Positions 37,126 to 46,931 of a stretch of DNA of 64,000 bases are shown one piece after another (the first letter of the stretch is position 1; each line of letters opens with the position of its first letter). The position numbers and the translations under genes are program-made. Source of the stretch: Chloroflexi bacterium TSY. Its GTDB lineage: Bacteria > Chloroflexota > Anaerolineae > Caldilineales > Caldilineaceae. Location: positions 62,001-126,000 of the forward strand of contig JAHBNG010000030.1 of NCBI GenBank assembly GCA_019217005.1. Direction: 5' to 3'. The notes below the pieces were generated by a model. It did not search any database and was not told where the DNA came from. It was given only the letters and a program-made list of their open reading frames with translations.

Positions 37126-38323
37126 GATCGAGTATTATGTGACCTGCAACTCCGGGACCGAATATCCGTTTAGGCCATGATACTGACTCTCTATTTCCTC
37201 TTGAAAGAAAAACTTTTCATCACCGAACGCAGGTTTTAGTTCGTCTAGCCAAACAGCCTCTGAATCATACTGGGCAAAGAAGGGACGATGTATCCAGTCT
37301 GGATTGCGGCCCTGGAGAAATCGCAGCGTGAGTACTTGCTCTCCGTTGACTTTCGTTGGACCCAGGACTTGCACCTTGCCTGGATCTGTGGACATACTGG
37401 GACCTCGCACTGTGCGACTAAGGCCACTGACACGCTGATAGGCGTCTCGGAAAATCTGCCAGGAACGAATAAGCGGCACAGCAAAGTAATGTTGAGCCCC
37501 TGTGTCGCGGACAATAAACATGTAATAAGGGATCAGACCCAAGTCAACTTGATTGCGCCACATGCTTGTCCATGTATCGGCATCGTCATTGATATGCTGT
37601 AAGATGGGTGATTGCGTGTAGATTTGCGCACCAGTTGAACGGATACGGGCAATCGCTTTGGCCACGGCTTCTGTTTTCAATTCGTTGGGATGGTTGAAAT
37701 GAGCCATGATGGCCAAATGCTTCCCAGCCTGTACAATGCGTTCAAACAATGCCAGACAATCATCTGCATCTGAGTCCGTCAAAAAGCGATAGGGCCAATA
37801 AGCAAGCGCCTTTGTACCAATGCGAATGGTTCTCAGGTGCGAGAAATTGGCCTTCAATAAGGGGTCAATATATGTGGCCAGATTCTTCGTTTTCATGACC
37901 ATTGCATCGCCACCAGTAAACAAAACGTCTGTCACTTCTGTGTGCAAGCGTATATACTTCACCAAAAGATCAGTTTCTCGCATTGCAAATTTGAGGTTAT
38001 CTATGCCAACAAATTGCGGCCAGCGGAAACAGAAGGAACAGTAGGCGTGGCAAGTCTGGCTTTGACTAGGAAAGAAGAGCACTGTTTCTCGATATTTATG
38101 TTGGATGCCCATCAGCTTTCGACCATATAACGAAGGCACATTGTATTCCATCTGTCCGGCAGTATGAGGATTTAATTGATGCCGAATCCGATTCGAGAGG
38201 GCTTGCAACTGCTCCTTACTTGTATTTTGCCTCAAAGCGGAAGCCATTTCCGTAAAATGGAGTGTCTTTAGCATTTCTGGTTGGGGAAATGTCAATATAA
38301 ATATAGGGTCATACGGCACCTAA

Positions 38324-39616
38324 GGCTAAACCAAAAAAATAATTATACGCGAACGAGAGAATGGAGAGGGGGAATAAGGACAAACCATTTTTCTAAACCA
38401 GGTAAACGTTGGAAGCGTTGTTCCAAACGGTCCATCTCTTTCTGAGTGAGTTTGACGCCGGTCTCATAAAGAGTGGAATTCAGGTGAACGAAGGGTTGTA
38501 GTTGGTTAAAGCGAAAAGAACGGGCAAAATTGAGAACGGTCTCAAGAGAATCGAGAAGAGAACCGTTCCAGTGTTTTTCAAGATGGCCCCAAACCCGTTC
38601 GATGGGGTTGTATTTACTGTGATAAGGAGGGTAGCAGGCGAGCTGAATAGAGAGACGATAGTGCTCAACAAACTGAGTGAGACGATACATAAACTGAGTC
38701 CGACGGGTATGATTTTCGGGACCATTGTCCTGATTGATCACGAGGGTCTTGACGTGAGGAAAGTGTTCACGTACGCTTTCCCAAAATCAATCAGGCAGTC
38801 GACAATACAGTCACTCGTCACTTTCGACTGAGTCAAGTAAAGAAAGAGTTCCTTGGTTGAAGGGAGGTAAATGCCAAAGGAGTGACTTTCTCGGTCTTCT
38901 TATCTTGAAAGTCATGATCGAGCGCTTTGACAACCACTCGACTTATCCCTTCTCTCGAGAAACGGTCAAGTAAAATCGTCGCTTTGGCATCCCAAGAGAG
39001 GTGCAGAACCGTCTCGTCTGCATCCGCTTCTTGATTGATCTGATGAATTCTATCAAAGATCGCATCGGTCTCTGGGATCTTTTCACTGGTTGACTTTTTT
39101 GACCCGGTTTGAGCCATAGCCTAACTCATTGAGCTTCAAGCGGATGGCCTCTTCGCCAGGCAATTCCTCATCTGTGTATCCTTTCTGCTCGATGGGCTGG
39201 GTACGCATTTCGGCGGCGGTTAGTCGAGTGTACAATTGGGGTTCGAAAGGTGGGATCGGTCTGGCTGAATTGATCGGCGATTTCAACCATATCGGCCAGT
39301 AAAGTGGGGATATGGTCTTCGGCTTTTGCGACCACGTCGGTGGCTTTGGTCGACATAACAGAAGCCGCCTTCTAGTTCTTCCAGGGCTTTGGCTATCGTC
39401 GCCCGATTCCAGCCCAACTCTCGTTCTGCTTTCGTCGGACTCCCTTCGCATATCGTTTTGACCGTTTGGGCCATGAAGTGCCTTCTTTCGTATCCACTTA
39501 ACATGGCCTTCGTCTCTTTCAAGACTTCAACCATTTCTGGCGAGATTGTCATTTTTGCTCCTTTTGGAGAGCTAGTTTAACACCTTCTCGCGTATATTTT
39601 ATTTTTTGGATTGGCC
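38324..39616 (-). mobile_element. ISAzo13-type element, copy 2 (1293 bp)
   Basis: Same ends as copy 1 (GGCTAAACCAAAAAAATAA and the inverse of GGCCAATCCAAAAAATAAAA). The right flank is TTA and the left flank TAA, so the 3-bp duplication seen in copy 1 is imperfect here. It is inserted in the KamA-like gene and breaks that operon. Confidence 0.92.
38343..39552 (-). pseudogene. ISAzo13-family transposase, copy 2
   Basis: The chain matches copy 1 almost base for base, again in several frames (MTISPEMVEVLKETKAML; EELPGEEAIRLKLNELGYG; VLHLSWDAKATILLDRF; INQDNGPENHTRRTQFM). It keeps the two shared shifts (CGCAAAAGCC, GATTTTGGG). It lacks the 2-bp loss of copy 1 near EELPGE but has its own losses: two G in the GGGG run near 39240, and single bases near 38876, 39081 and 39098. 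The private indels make this copy dead. Confidence 0.88.
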
Positions 39617-39799
39617 TTATCCCAGTCGATCAGCATATTGACAACATAGCTGTTTGAACGAAATGGTAAAACGCGACCTACAACATCCATCGCAAACTTT
39701 CTCTCTTCAGAGAGCTTCTCCAGTTGAGAAATCTGCCTGAAGTTCTTTAAATCATACGTTTTATATTGGGTAGCGCGGCCGTCCAAAGTCTTTATCATT

Positions 39800-40462
39800 C
39801 TATCGCACCTCATAGACAAAGTAGCGTACCTTGATAGTATCACTATAGTCTATATGGTTGGGATAAAATGGCATCGGCTTGGACACTTCTACGCGCCGGC
39901 AATAACCCTCTTCTTCGATCTGCTTCAAGGCAGTGGCGTAATCGTATTGCTCATAGAGATCATCCCGTTGGGAGAAAATCAGAAATCCACCAGGGCGTAC
40001 TACCCGACAAAATTCTTTTAGAACGGGTTTCACTTGATCGATAAAGGTAAACACAGCAATGCTTTCAACCGCATCAAAGGTATCATCCGGAAAAGGATAG
40101 GGGGCTTGGTTCAAATCTTGTTCATAGAGCTTTTCGTAGACTCCTGTTGCTTTGGAAGTAGAAAGACAAACTGGAGAGAGATCCATGCCCACGATCTGGG
40201 TGGACCCCGCTTGATAAAGCGCCATGCCCGTCAATCCTGTACCGCATCCCGCATCAAGAATCTTGCCCGTCATCCGTGCATATTTCCGCATTAACCCTGC
40301 TGCTATTTCATGCCCATCGTATCCCCACTCGGCGACGGCTTCGTTGTACACAGGGGCCAGATTTGCATATCTGGCAATTACCTGATCCCGTTGGAGCGGG
40401 ATTGACTTAGCAATTGAATACTGCTGATCGTAAGATTTCGTTCGCATAGAATTATTCCTCAA
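39800..40462 (-). CDS. Class I SAM-dependent methyltransferase, paralogue 2
   Basis: The 220-residue protein has a seven-strand methyltransferase core. Motif I is GKILDAGCGTGLTGMALYQA (SAM-binding glycine loop) and motif II is QIVGMDLSPVCLSTSKATGV. The FDAVESIAVFTFIDQ and RVVRPGGFLIFSQRDDLYEQ segments follow. The substrate is unknown. It shares its whole design with the gene immediately upstream (YDQQYSIAKSIPLQRDQVIARYANLAPVYNEAV-like start), so the pair arose by tandem duplication. Start overlaps the upstream stop by 4 bp and the KamA-like ATG follows after one base: three tightly coupled genes. Confidence 0.86.
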   Translation of the reverse strand: MRNNSMRTKSYDQQYSIAKSIPLQRDQVIARYANLAPVYNEAVAEWGYDGHEIAAGLMRKYARMTGKILDAGCGTGLTGMALYQAGSTQIVGMDLSPVCLSTSKATGVYEKLYEQDLNQAPYPFPDDTFDAVESIAVFTFIDQVKPVLKEFCRVVRPGGFLIFSQRDDLYEQYDYATALKQIEEEGYCRRVEVSKPMPFYPNHIDYSDTIKVRYFVYEVR

Positions 40463-41175
40463 CTCACATTCGTGAGAATAGCCTCTGTTTTATCAAATGA
40501 TTGAGCTTGCGTTGGATGAAAGTGTACTGGTAACACTTCATAGACAAAATAGAAAACCCCAATCTGGTTACCATAGTCTTTATGCAGAGGGAGATAGGGC
40601 TGCGGATCAGACTTTACCAAGCAACGCGCCAAGCCTTTCGTTTCGAGTTGTTCTAAAGCCGACGCGTAATCATGCTTCTGGTATAAATCATCGCGCTGTG
40701 TAAAGATGAGATGGCCCCCTCGTTTCACAAGGCGGCAAAACTCGGCCAAGACCGGGAATGGATCTTCAATGAAGGTAAGAACGCCAACACATTCCACTGC
40801 AGCAAAGGCGTTGTCCGCAAAGGGATATGGTATGCGTAACATATCCTGGAGATGGACTTCCTGGTAGGCACCCGTTTGTTCGGCCAAGGCCAACGCCTCT
40901 GGCGAAATATCAAGACCGACAATATGGGTGTAGCCCAGTTCCGCCAATATTTCGCCAGTCATTCCAGTTCCACAGCCTGCATCCAATACTTTGCTGTTCA
41001 GGGACACATACTGTTGCATATACTGCGCTGCTACCTCAGGACACTGATATCCCCAGTCCGTCACAGCCTGATTGTAGACGGGTGACAGCTTCGCATAACG
41101 TGCGACAACCTGCCGGCTATCTGCCCCGACTGCGGAGGCCACCTTAAACTGCTGATCGTATCGAGTTTGACTCAT
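40459..41175 (-). CDS. Class I SAM-dependent methyltransferase, paralogue 1
   Basis: The 238-residue protein is the homologue of the next gene. Motif I is SKVLDAGCGTGMTGEILAEL and motif II THIVGLDISPEALALAEQTG. Then come FAAVECVGVLTFIEDPFPVL and RLVKRGGHLIFTQRDDLYQK. TRYDQQFKVASAVGADSRQV is the shared N-terminal start. An AGGAGACAAA ribosome site precedes ATG 41175. It is probably the first gene of the methyltransferase/KamA/B12-radical-SAM operon. The two methyltransferases could form a heterodimer or act on successive positions of one small molecule. Confidence 0.86.
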   Translation of the reverse strand: MSQTRYDQQFKVASAVGADSRQVVARYAKLSPVYNQAVTDWGYQCPEVAAQYMQQYVSLNSKVLDAGCGTGMTGEILAELGYTHIVGLDISPEALALAEQTGAYQEVHLQDMLRIPYPFADNAFAAVECVGVLTFIEDPFPVLAEFCRLVKRGGHLIFTQRDDLYQKHDYASALEQLETKGLARCLVKSDPQPYLPLHKDYGNQIGVFYFVYEVLPVHFHPTQAQSFDKTEAILTNVS

Positions 41176-41184
41176 TTTGTCTCC

Positions 41185-42624
41185 TTAATCAGTGAACCAC
41201 AGTCGACCAAATCGTGTCATACTGCTCCTTGGGGCCTTAGGCTCAGGTTGACCTGTGAGAATCTCATTGCCATTTGAATGTTCAGGTAAATCGTTTAGCC
41301 AGGGAAGTTCACTATGGATGCGTATATCGCGGTGGGGGACGGCAATTTTTATATCGTGTGCCGCAAACTGATCCAAAAGCTTGGTATAAAAATCTGTATA
41401 AACATCCCACCAGTATAATGACGCATCAATCCAAACCCGGATAAAAAACAACATCCCGGTTTCTGTAAATCCTTTCATGTACACTCGAATATAATTGTCC
41501 TTTTCCAACCGAGGGTCGCCAGACAACGTTTCTTTCATAAGCTCTATGACTTGCTTGGGGTCGGCATCAAGCGTTGTTTGAACCTCTATCTGAACCCGAT
41601 GCAAATAATCGTCGCTCGTAAAGTTGACGACGGGGGCTGATAGGAGTTTTTCATTCGGAACAATAATTTCTATTCCGCTCCAGGTTTTCGTGTGCGTCGA
41701 GCGAATATTGAGCTTTTCTACCTGAACCCACTTTCCTCCCTCTGCCTCAATATAATCACCAGGACGGATAGACCCTTCAAATAGCAGGATGATGCCGCTG
41801 ACAAAGTTGCTGAGGATTTCTTTTAAGGCAAACCCCACCCCAATTGATAACCCTCCGGTGATCGCCGCAAAAGTGGTCGCACTAACGCCTAAAGAGCTAA
41901 GTACAACCACTAGACCAACACCGATGAGAATATAGCCCCCCAACGCCAAAGAGGCTTCTAATCGCCCCTCGTTGACTGCTGTATACTTCGTCACCAGACG
42001 GAAAATAATATCGTTCAGCCCCCCAATGGCATCAATCCAAAAATATAAACCCACAGTGGCAATGAAGATCGCGCCAAAGGTGAGCGGATTCTCGAAGGTT
42101 GAGGTGAGGACGACCCCTGCCGCTGCGCCGACATCGACGAAAAGGCTCAAGATTTGATAGAGGACAAACAGAGCAAACAAAGGGCCAAATAGACGCGTGT
42201 GAAAACGGCTTACATCGGCTGCAGGGAAGAAGGTATACAAAATGCCCACAAACAGCCGATACCCCAAGAAGACCCAAAAGATGGTCAGAAGCAGGCGCAA
42301 TAGACCCAACGTCTGCCCCATGGAGAGCAAGACGTTGATGCCCACAATGGCTCCAATCAGCCCCAAAAGTGGGGCAACAATCTGTTGCAGACCGAGTCGT
42401 AGAGATGGGTCAGCGGTTGGGGCTTGGGTTTGGTCTGGTGCCGCTTCGGTCTGTTTTGGGGAGCGCTCTCTGAGGAACAAGGTAATGATTTTGGCAAGGA
42501 GATAGACCGCCACCATAATAATCAAGATGGTGACCAACTGAATTTGGATGCTGGGACGCGCCAAATAGATTTGCAGTTTGGAAACAAGATCAAGCAGGAA
42601 TTCTAAAGCGGTTTGATTAGACAT
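41185..42624 (-). CDS. MscS-family mechanosensitive channel
   Basis: The protein (about 479 residues from ATG 42624) is an MscS-type channel with extra N-terminal membrane helices: LVTILIIMVAVYLLAKIITL, IVAPLLGLIGAIVGINVLLS, LFALFVLYQILSLF and others. The pore helix and beta domain are unmistakable: FAAITGGLSIGVGFALKEIL, SNFVSGIILLFEGSIRPGDY, TKTWSGIEIIVPNEKLLSAP. The C-terminal domain ends QFAAHDIKIAVPHRDIRIH. ATG 42624 (MSNQTALEF) was chosen because AAGGA stands 9 bases upstream, whereas a longer start at 42696 overlaps the preceding gene. It probably vents solutes on osmotic downshift. Its pairing with the triple binding protein upstream is unusual. Confidence 0.9.
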   Translation of the reverse strand: MSNQTALEFLLDLVSKLQIYLARPSIQIQLVTILIIMVAVYLLAKIITLFLRERSPKQTEAAPDQTQAPTADPSLRLGLQQIVAPLLGLIGAIVGINVLLSMGQTLGLLRLLLTIFWVFLGYRLFVGILYTFFPAADVSRFHTRLFGPLFALFVLYQILSLFVDVGAAAGVVLTSTFENPLTFGAIFIATVGLYFWIDAIGGLNDIIFRLVTKYTAVNEGRLEASLALGGYILIGVGLVVVLSSLGVSATTFAAITGGLSIGVGFALKEILSNFVSGIILLFEGSIRPGDYIEAEGGKWVQVEKLNIRSTHTKTWSGIEIIVPNEKLLSAPVVNFTSDDYLHRVQIEVQTTLDADPKQVIELMKETLSGDPRLEKDNYIRVYMKGFTETGMLFFIRVWIDASLYWWDVYTDFYTKLLDQFAAHDIKIAVPHRDIRIHSELPWLNDLPEHSNGNEILTGQPEPKAPRSSMTRFGRLWFTD

Positions 42625-42682
42625 ATGAGGCATTCCTTGAGCAGGTAGGAGTAATTGGCGATCAGTAATTACTGACCACCGA

Positions 42683-45600
42683 CTACTGGTTATCAATCAA
42701 GTCATCAAAACTATGGAAAACGTCGTCTTCTTCAATGACTGACAGTTCACGCTGGCGAGGCCAAGGCATACTTGTTTCGACTTCATGAATGAAGGCACTT
42801 AGTGCCGGATCATCGACCGTTACCAGGGTCAAGATGTTTGTTGGCACCAAATTGGCTGTTTGCATCAACAACGTTTGGCTCGCTTCGTTGGTGGCAAAGG
42901 TCACAAAGCGCAAGGCCAACAAGGTCTGTTCCTCGGTCGTCTCCTGGTGGAAAAAGAAGCTATCTACCCCCAGGAAGGGTCTTGAGATATGTTCGGCTTC
43001 ACCGACGGGCAGTGAGGTGACACCCACATGGGCTACGCCCAACGCGGCTTGCGCTTCGTTTAGGAAACTTGGCCCAGCGACTAAATAAGCCACTTCACCT
43101 GCCAGGAACATCTTCTCCAATTCTTTCTGATCCCTGCTAAAGATAAAATGATCCGTTTCAGCCGCTTCGGCCAACCAGGCTCGCCAGTCAGCTAAATCCG
43201 CTTCACTCAAGGTCAACTCGCCTTGCTCATTAAAGAACTCGCCTGTTTGACAAGGATGACAGCCAAAGGCAGCTGCCCCCCAAAGCACTTCGTAAAAGTC
43301 GGCATTCACGGCCACAGTCAGCCCTTCTTGCGCCTGTAACAGCAAGTTTTCAAAAGTGCTGGCTGGGGTATCGACTTGGTCGACATTGTAGTAAAGCGCA
43401 GGGACGTGCAAGGCTTGGGGGATACCATAAATTTGATCGCCAACCGTTAGACTGTGGACAGCTTTGGGGAAAAAATCGCTCTGCTGATCTTGCCCAAATA
43501 GATCGGTTATGTCTTGGATCAAGAGATTGGCTTCGTACGTTTCGAGTTGCGTTTGTGAGGCCAAGAAAAGGTCGGGCAGCGTCAAATCAGTTTCTGCTTC
43601 TAGGGTCGAACTCAGTTGCTCTGTGAATTCGGCGGCTTCCACAAACAACGGTGTAATTTGAATGCCGGGGCACACTCCGATAAAGTTGGTAATCACCTGT
43701 TGCCAGGCTACAGCTTCCGTTTCGCTCCAGCTATGCCACAAAGAGACCGTTCCTTCTTCCGTACAGGGTTGCTCAGCCTCGGCCACAATTTCAAAGCCAT
43801 GCGTCGCATCGACTAGCTCAGTAAACTTTTGCACGGCAGCGGGCGGGTCGATGTCGTTGATCAAAACCTCGTCGTAAACCAAATCACCCCACTCAAAAAC
43901 AGCTTGCATCTCAGCACGATTGGGGATCACTGTAGCCGCACTGGCTTGCTGTAGAAAACCTTCTATGGCTGGATTGTCTGCCGTGCTCACATTGACATTG
44001 GTGGGAATAAGCTGGGCTTGTTCTAGCAGGAGCGTTTGGTTCTTTACATCGGTCAGGAATTGGGCGAATTGGAGGGCGACGGTCTGTTCTTCCTCCGACG
44101 CAAAGGGGCTGAGAAAGACGCCATCGACCAACAGGAGGGGGCTACCCAATGGCAAAGGGCGAACGCCCACTTTGTCTCGGCCTAAGGCAGCTTGTAGATC
44201 ACTCAGATGGCTGACGTCGGCAACGAGGTAAGCAGCCTGTCCCTCCTTAAACAAGGTTTGCAATTCGAACTCATCAGGGTCTGTGCTAAACGCAAAACCA
44301 GGCTGAATTTGGGCAGCTTTAAGCCAGGCCAACCAATCGGCTAATCCAGCTTCACCCACAATGAGCCTCCCCTCCTCGTCGAACAAGGGGCTTTCGCTGC
44401 TCTCGCCAAAAGCGGAAATCCCCCAATAGCTGGCGAAAAAGCCAATGGGCAAAGCGACTTGTGTATCTGGTGTTGCAGCGATCAACAAATCATCGAACAC
44501 CACAGGGGGATCGCCGGCCAGATCGCTGTTGTAGTAGAGGGCCATGGTGTTCAAGCTAACCGGAATGCCGTACAAATTTCCCTCATACGACATCGACTGA
44601 TCGACCAGCGGCGAAAAACGCTGTTGAAAATCGTCCGCCAACAGCGTACTCAAATTGAGGATCAGCTCCTCGCTGGCGAGTTGAGTCAACCGTCGATTAT
44701 TACGGGTAAATAACGCTGGGACATCGTCTGCTTCAATCGCTGCTCGATAACGATCCTGAAACTCAGCAGGGTCAACATCAATGATCGCAACGGTCGCACC
44801 TGGACAGAGCTGTGTAAATTTGTCCCCAATTTGGTTGAGGATGCTTTGTCTGGCCCTGGTCCAGGTATTCCACATCGTCACCTTGCCTTGTACATCACAA
44901 TCCGTGGTCTGGCTGGCGGCCAGCGTCTCGTGGCCATAGCGGGCGTTAATTTCCTCAGTCAGGCTTGTCGCAGCCTCACCCAATCCAATTTGTCCATCCA
45001 ACGCTTGACCATTAATGTCATCGCCATAGTCAGTAAGGTCGTGAAAGACTTGAATATTCGGTAAACTCACCGGCACGGCTGTCCGACTTTGCGCGATAAA
45101 CTCAGCGACTAAGGAGTTAACGCGGGGGTCAATATTCACGCGATTGTTGGCTGGAAGTTTGCCAACGGCGAGCGCTAGCTTGCGCTGCTGCTCACGATTG
45201 GTTAAGTATTGGGCCAGCTGCAAGGCCAAATACTGGCTTTGCTTGGTGGAAGCACGATTAAATAGGAGTGCTTCCGCTTGCAGAAATGGCCCAGCGGGAT
45301 TGTTTGAGCTCCCCGGTAAGCGCACCACCCCGACGACCTCTTCGCCCAACGCGGCTTGTAGCGTTGGTAATTCCTGTGTACTACCCACATAGTAGGTCAC
45401 TTGACCGGAGGTAAAGAGTGAGGCTAATTCATCGGCATTCCGATTGAGGATGACATTCGGATTTTCCTGCGCCTGCTGCAACCAGCCCAGCCAGTTGGCA
45501 TAGCCACCTTGATTTAAGATCACCCTCCCTTCTTCATCAAAGAGTTGGCCGCCAAAAGCCTGGATGCCCCAAAAAGCCCCATAAAAGTCAGTGCGGATCG

Positions 45601-46300
45601 CCACGGTTTTGCCCAGATTGATTTGGCGGAGCAGGTCATCCAAATCGGTTGGCGGCGTAAAGACCTCGACGGCCGACTGGCTGCTTTCAACCTCAGTGAC
45701 CAAGTCATCCAGTGCTGCGAGGGTCACGGTATCCGTAATTGTGCTCTGCTTCGCTTGAATGAGCGAGGTGAACACGTCGCTAGACGACTCAGGGGCCTGC
45801 GTTTCTTCGAGCAGGGTTTTGTTGTAATAGAGGGTGAACGTGTTCAGCGAGAGGGGGAGGCCGTAGACGGTTTCTTCCTGGCGCAGCATATCCAACGCGG
45901 CAGAGAGGTAAATGTCTAAATCAACCTCGTCCTCCTGATCAATCTCCTGGATCAAGCCCTGACTCGCCAGCTGATTAACCCATGTCGCTGGCGCAACGAA
46001 GAGATCGGGGCCAAGACCCGCTTCTACTTGATACTGAAAGGTCTCCTCAATTGTATCTAGCGGATAGAATTCTTCCACCAAGTTCACATTGGGATAGAGA
46101 TCGGTGAAATCCCCAAAGATGCCCTGTAACGTTTCCCGCTCCTCGCCTTCCCAAGTGTGCCAAATCAACAATTGTCCACGCAAATCATTCGATAAGCGTC
46201 CACCAGAGTCGCGTACCGCAGAACCGAAACAAGCTGTTAGACACAACAACATCAAGATCGGGATGATTATTTTAGGAATAAGTAAGGGGAAATGAATCAT
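42683..46300 (-). CDS. Lipoprotein with three tandem family-1 solute-binding domains
   Basis: The 1205-residue protein has a lipoprotein signal (IPILMLLCLTACFGS, lipobox Cys24). Three consecutive maltose-binding-like (SBP_bac_1) domains lie at about residues 42-455, 467-835 and 846-1205. Each opens with the same strand (LLIWHTWEGEE, KVTMWNTWTRA, TVSLWHSWSET). Each has the hinge segment (GLPLSLNTFTLYYN, GIPVSLNTMALYYN, GIPQALHVPALYYN) and a repeated C-lobe unit (LFDEEGRVILNQGG, LFDEEGRLIVGEAG, FFNEQGELTLSEAD). Normal family members have a single domain of about 400 residues, so this is an in-frame triplication. No permease or ATPase genes are adjacent; the next gene encodes MscS, 58 bp on. It may be a multivalent sugar scavenger or a sensor rather than a transporter part. 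Confidence 0.88.
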   Translation of the reverse strand: MIHFPLLIPKIIIPILMLLCLTACFGSAVRDSGGRLSNDLRGQLLIWHTWEGEERETLQGIFGDFTDLYPNVNLVEEFYPLDTIEETFQYQVEAGLGPDLFVAPATWVNQLASQGLIQEIDQEDEVDLDIYLSAALDMLRQEETVYGLPLSLNTFTLYYNKTLLEETQAPESSSDVFTSLIQAKQSTITDTVTLAALDDLVTEVESSQSAVEVFTPPTDLDDLLRQINLGKTVAIRTDFYGAFWGIQAFGGQLFDEEGRVILNQGGYANWLGWLQQAQENPNVILNRNADELASLFTSGQVTYYVGSTQELPTLQAALGEEVVGVVRLPGSSNNPAGPFLQAEALLFNRASTKQSQYLALQLAQYLTNREQQRKLALAVGKLPANNRVNIDPRVNSLVAEFIAQSRTAVPVSLPNIQVFHDLTDYGDDINGQALDGQIGLGEAATSLTEEINARYGHETLAASQTTDCDVQGKVTMWNTWTRARQSILNQIGDKFTQLCPGATVAIIDVDPAEFQDRYRAAIEADDVPALFTRNNRRLTQLASEELILNLSTLLADDFQQRFSPLVDQSMSYEGNLYGIPVSLNTMALYYNSDLAGDPPVVFDDLLIAATPDTQVALPIGFFASYWGISAFGESSESPLFDEEGRLIVGEAGLADWLAWLKAAQIQPGFAFSTDPDEFELQTLFKEGQAAYLVADVSHLSDLQAALGRDKVGVRPLPLGSPLLLVDGVFLSPFASEEEQTVALQFAQFLTDVKNQTLLLEQAQLIPTNVNVSTADNPAIEGFLQQASAATVIPNRAEMQAVFEWGDLVYDEVLINDIDPPAAVQKFTELVDATHGFEIVAEAEQPCTEEGTVSLWHSWSETEAVAWQQVITNFIGVCPGIQITPLFVEAAEFTEQLSSTLEAETDLTLPDLFLASQTQLETYEANLLIQDITDLFGQDQQSDFFPKAVHSLTVGDQIYGIPQALHVPALYYNVDQVDTPASTFENLLLQAQEGLTVAVNADFYEVLWGAAAFGCHPCQTGEFFNEQGELTLSEADLADWRAWLAEAAETDHFIFSRDQKELEKMFLAGEVAYLVAGPSFLNEAQAALGVAHVGVTSLPVGEAEHISRPFLGVDSFFFHQETTEEQTLLALRFVTFATNEASQTLLMQTANLVPTNILTLVTVDDPALSAFIHEVETSMPWPRQRELSVIEEDDVFHSFDDLIDNQ

Positions 46301-46931
46301 GGCTTCTCCACTGTAAATTCTTCAGATATAGTAAAGAGTTTCGGCATTGATTATCTTGAGCCGGGTGAAAATCGCACTAATACCAACTAAACTACTCGGG
46401 TTCTAGTTCTATTTGAATCATTGGCAAGTTTTGTAGGGACAGCAGCTATTTAACTGCATCATATTGAGGGGGATTGTCCCACTGAGTGGAGTTGTTTCGC
46501 AGAAACTTGGCTATTGCGTCCCACAACATTCTCTTCAGAGTCAAGAACTACGATTGCTTAAGACTACTATATGCAAAAAAGGCGGACAATTCAATAGTAC
46601 GGTAGTACTATATATTGGCCTTTTTCCGTAAGTTCAACTCGAGTTATGTTATAATGATCGGCGACCGCAGAACCCCCAAACAACCAAGCCGAAGAGGGAG
46701 CATTCTCTCTTAAAAGCAGTAGGTCGAATCAGGGATGAACTAGTCCCAGAAGGACAAAAACCTGTTTTTGACTCGTCATCACAAAGGGATCGGCATACGT
46801 GGTATTCAGGAACGACGCGACAAAACGCGAATCCGGCTGATTTTTACGGATTTATCAGAAAGAATTCGTAAAAATCAGCCGGATCCACCCAAATCAGCGT
46901 TCAATTGAAAAACTGTGCAAAGAGAGTGGTT
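46301..46931. other. Gene-free stretch with a perfect 18-bp hairpin
   Basis: I see no convincing gene here. ATCCGGCTGATTTTTACG at 46831-46848 and its exact inverse at 46867-46884 form an 18-bp stem with an 18-nt loop; this could be a terminator, a protein-binding site or a miniature element end. A TATAAT box stands at 46650-46655 on the plus strand without a good -35. A plus-strand frame from about 46720 to 46870 (VGRIRDELVPEGQKPVFDSS) may be a remnant, but I do not recognise it. Confidence 0.4.

Larger units (their letters stand above)
37135..39798 (-). pseudogene. Lysine-2,3-aminomutase-like (KamA-type) radical SAM enzyme interrupted by an ISAzo13-type element
   Basis: The N-terminus (39798-39617) reads MIKTLDGRATQYKTYDLKNF and ends YVVNMLIDWDK. 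The IS copy at 38324-39616 follows. The main part (38319-37135) begins VPYDPIFILTFPQPEML. Joined, the chain reads IDWDKVPYDPIF, as in KamA-like proteins, and has about 455 residues. The radical SAM motif is CHAYCSFCFRWPQF. The PLP/aminomutase-type segments VLFTGGDAMVMKTKNLATYI and HFNHPNELKTEAVAKAI are present. It probably performed a PLP- and SAM-dependent 1,2-amino shift on an amino acid. ATG 39798 lies one base after the methyltransferase stop, so it was coupled to that gene. A GTG at 38319 could start an N-truncated product. Confidence 0.88.

Noticed and set aside
38319..38321. GTG 38319 as the true start of the KamA-like protein.
   Set aside because: The missing N-terminus (YKTYDLKNF through IDWDK) lies intact beyond the IS and joins in frame, so the GTG is an internal Val codon.
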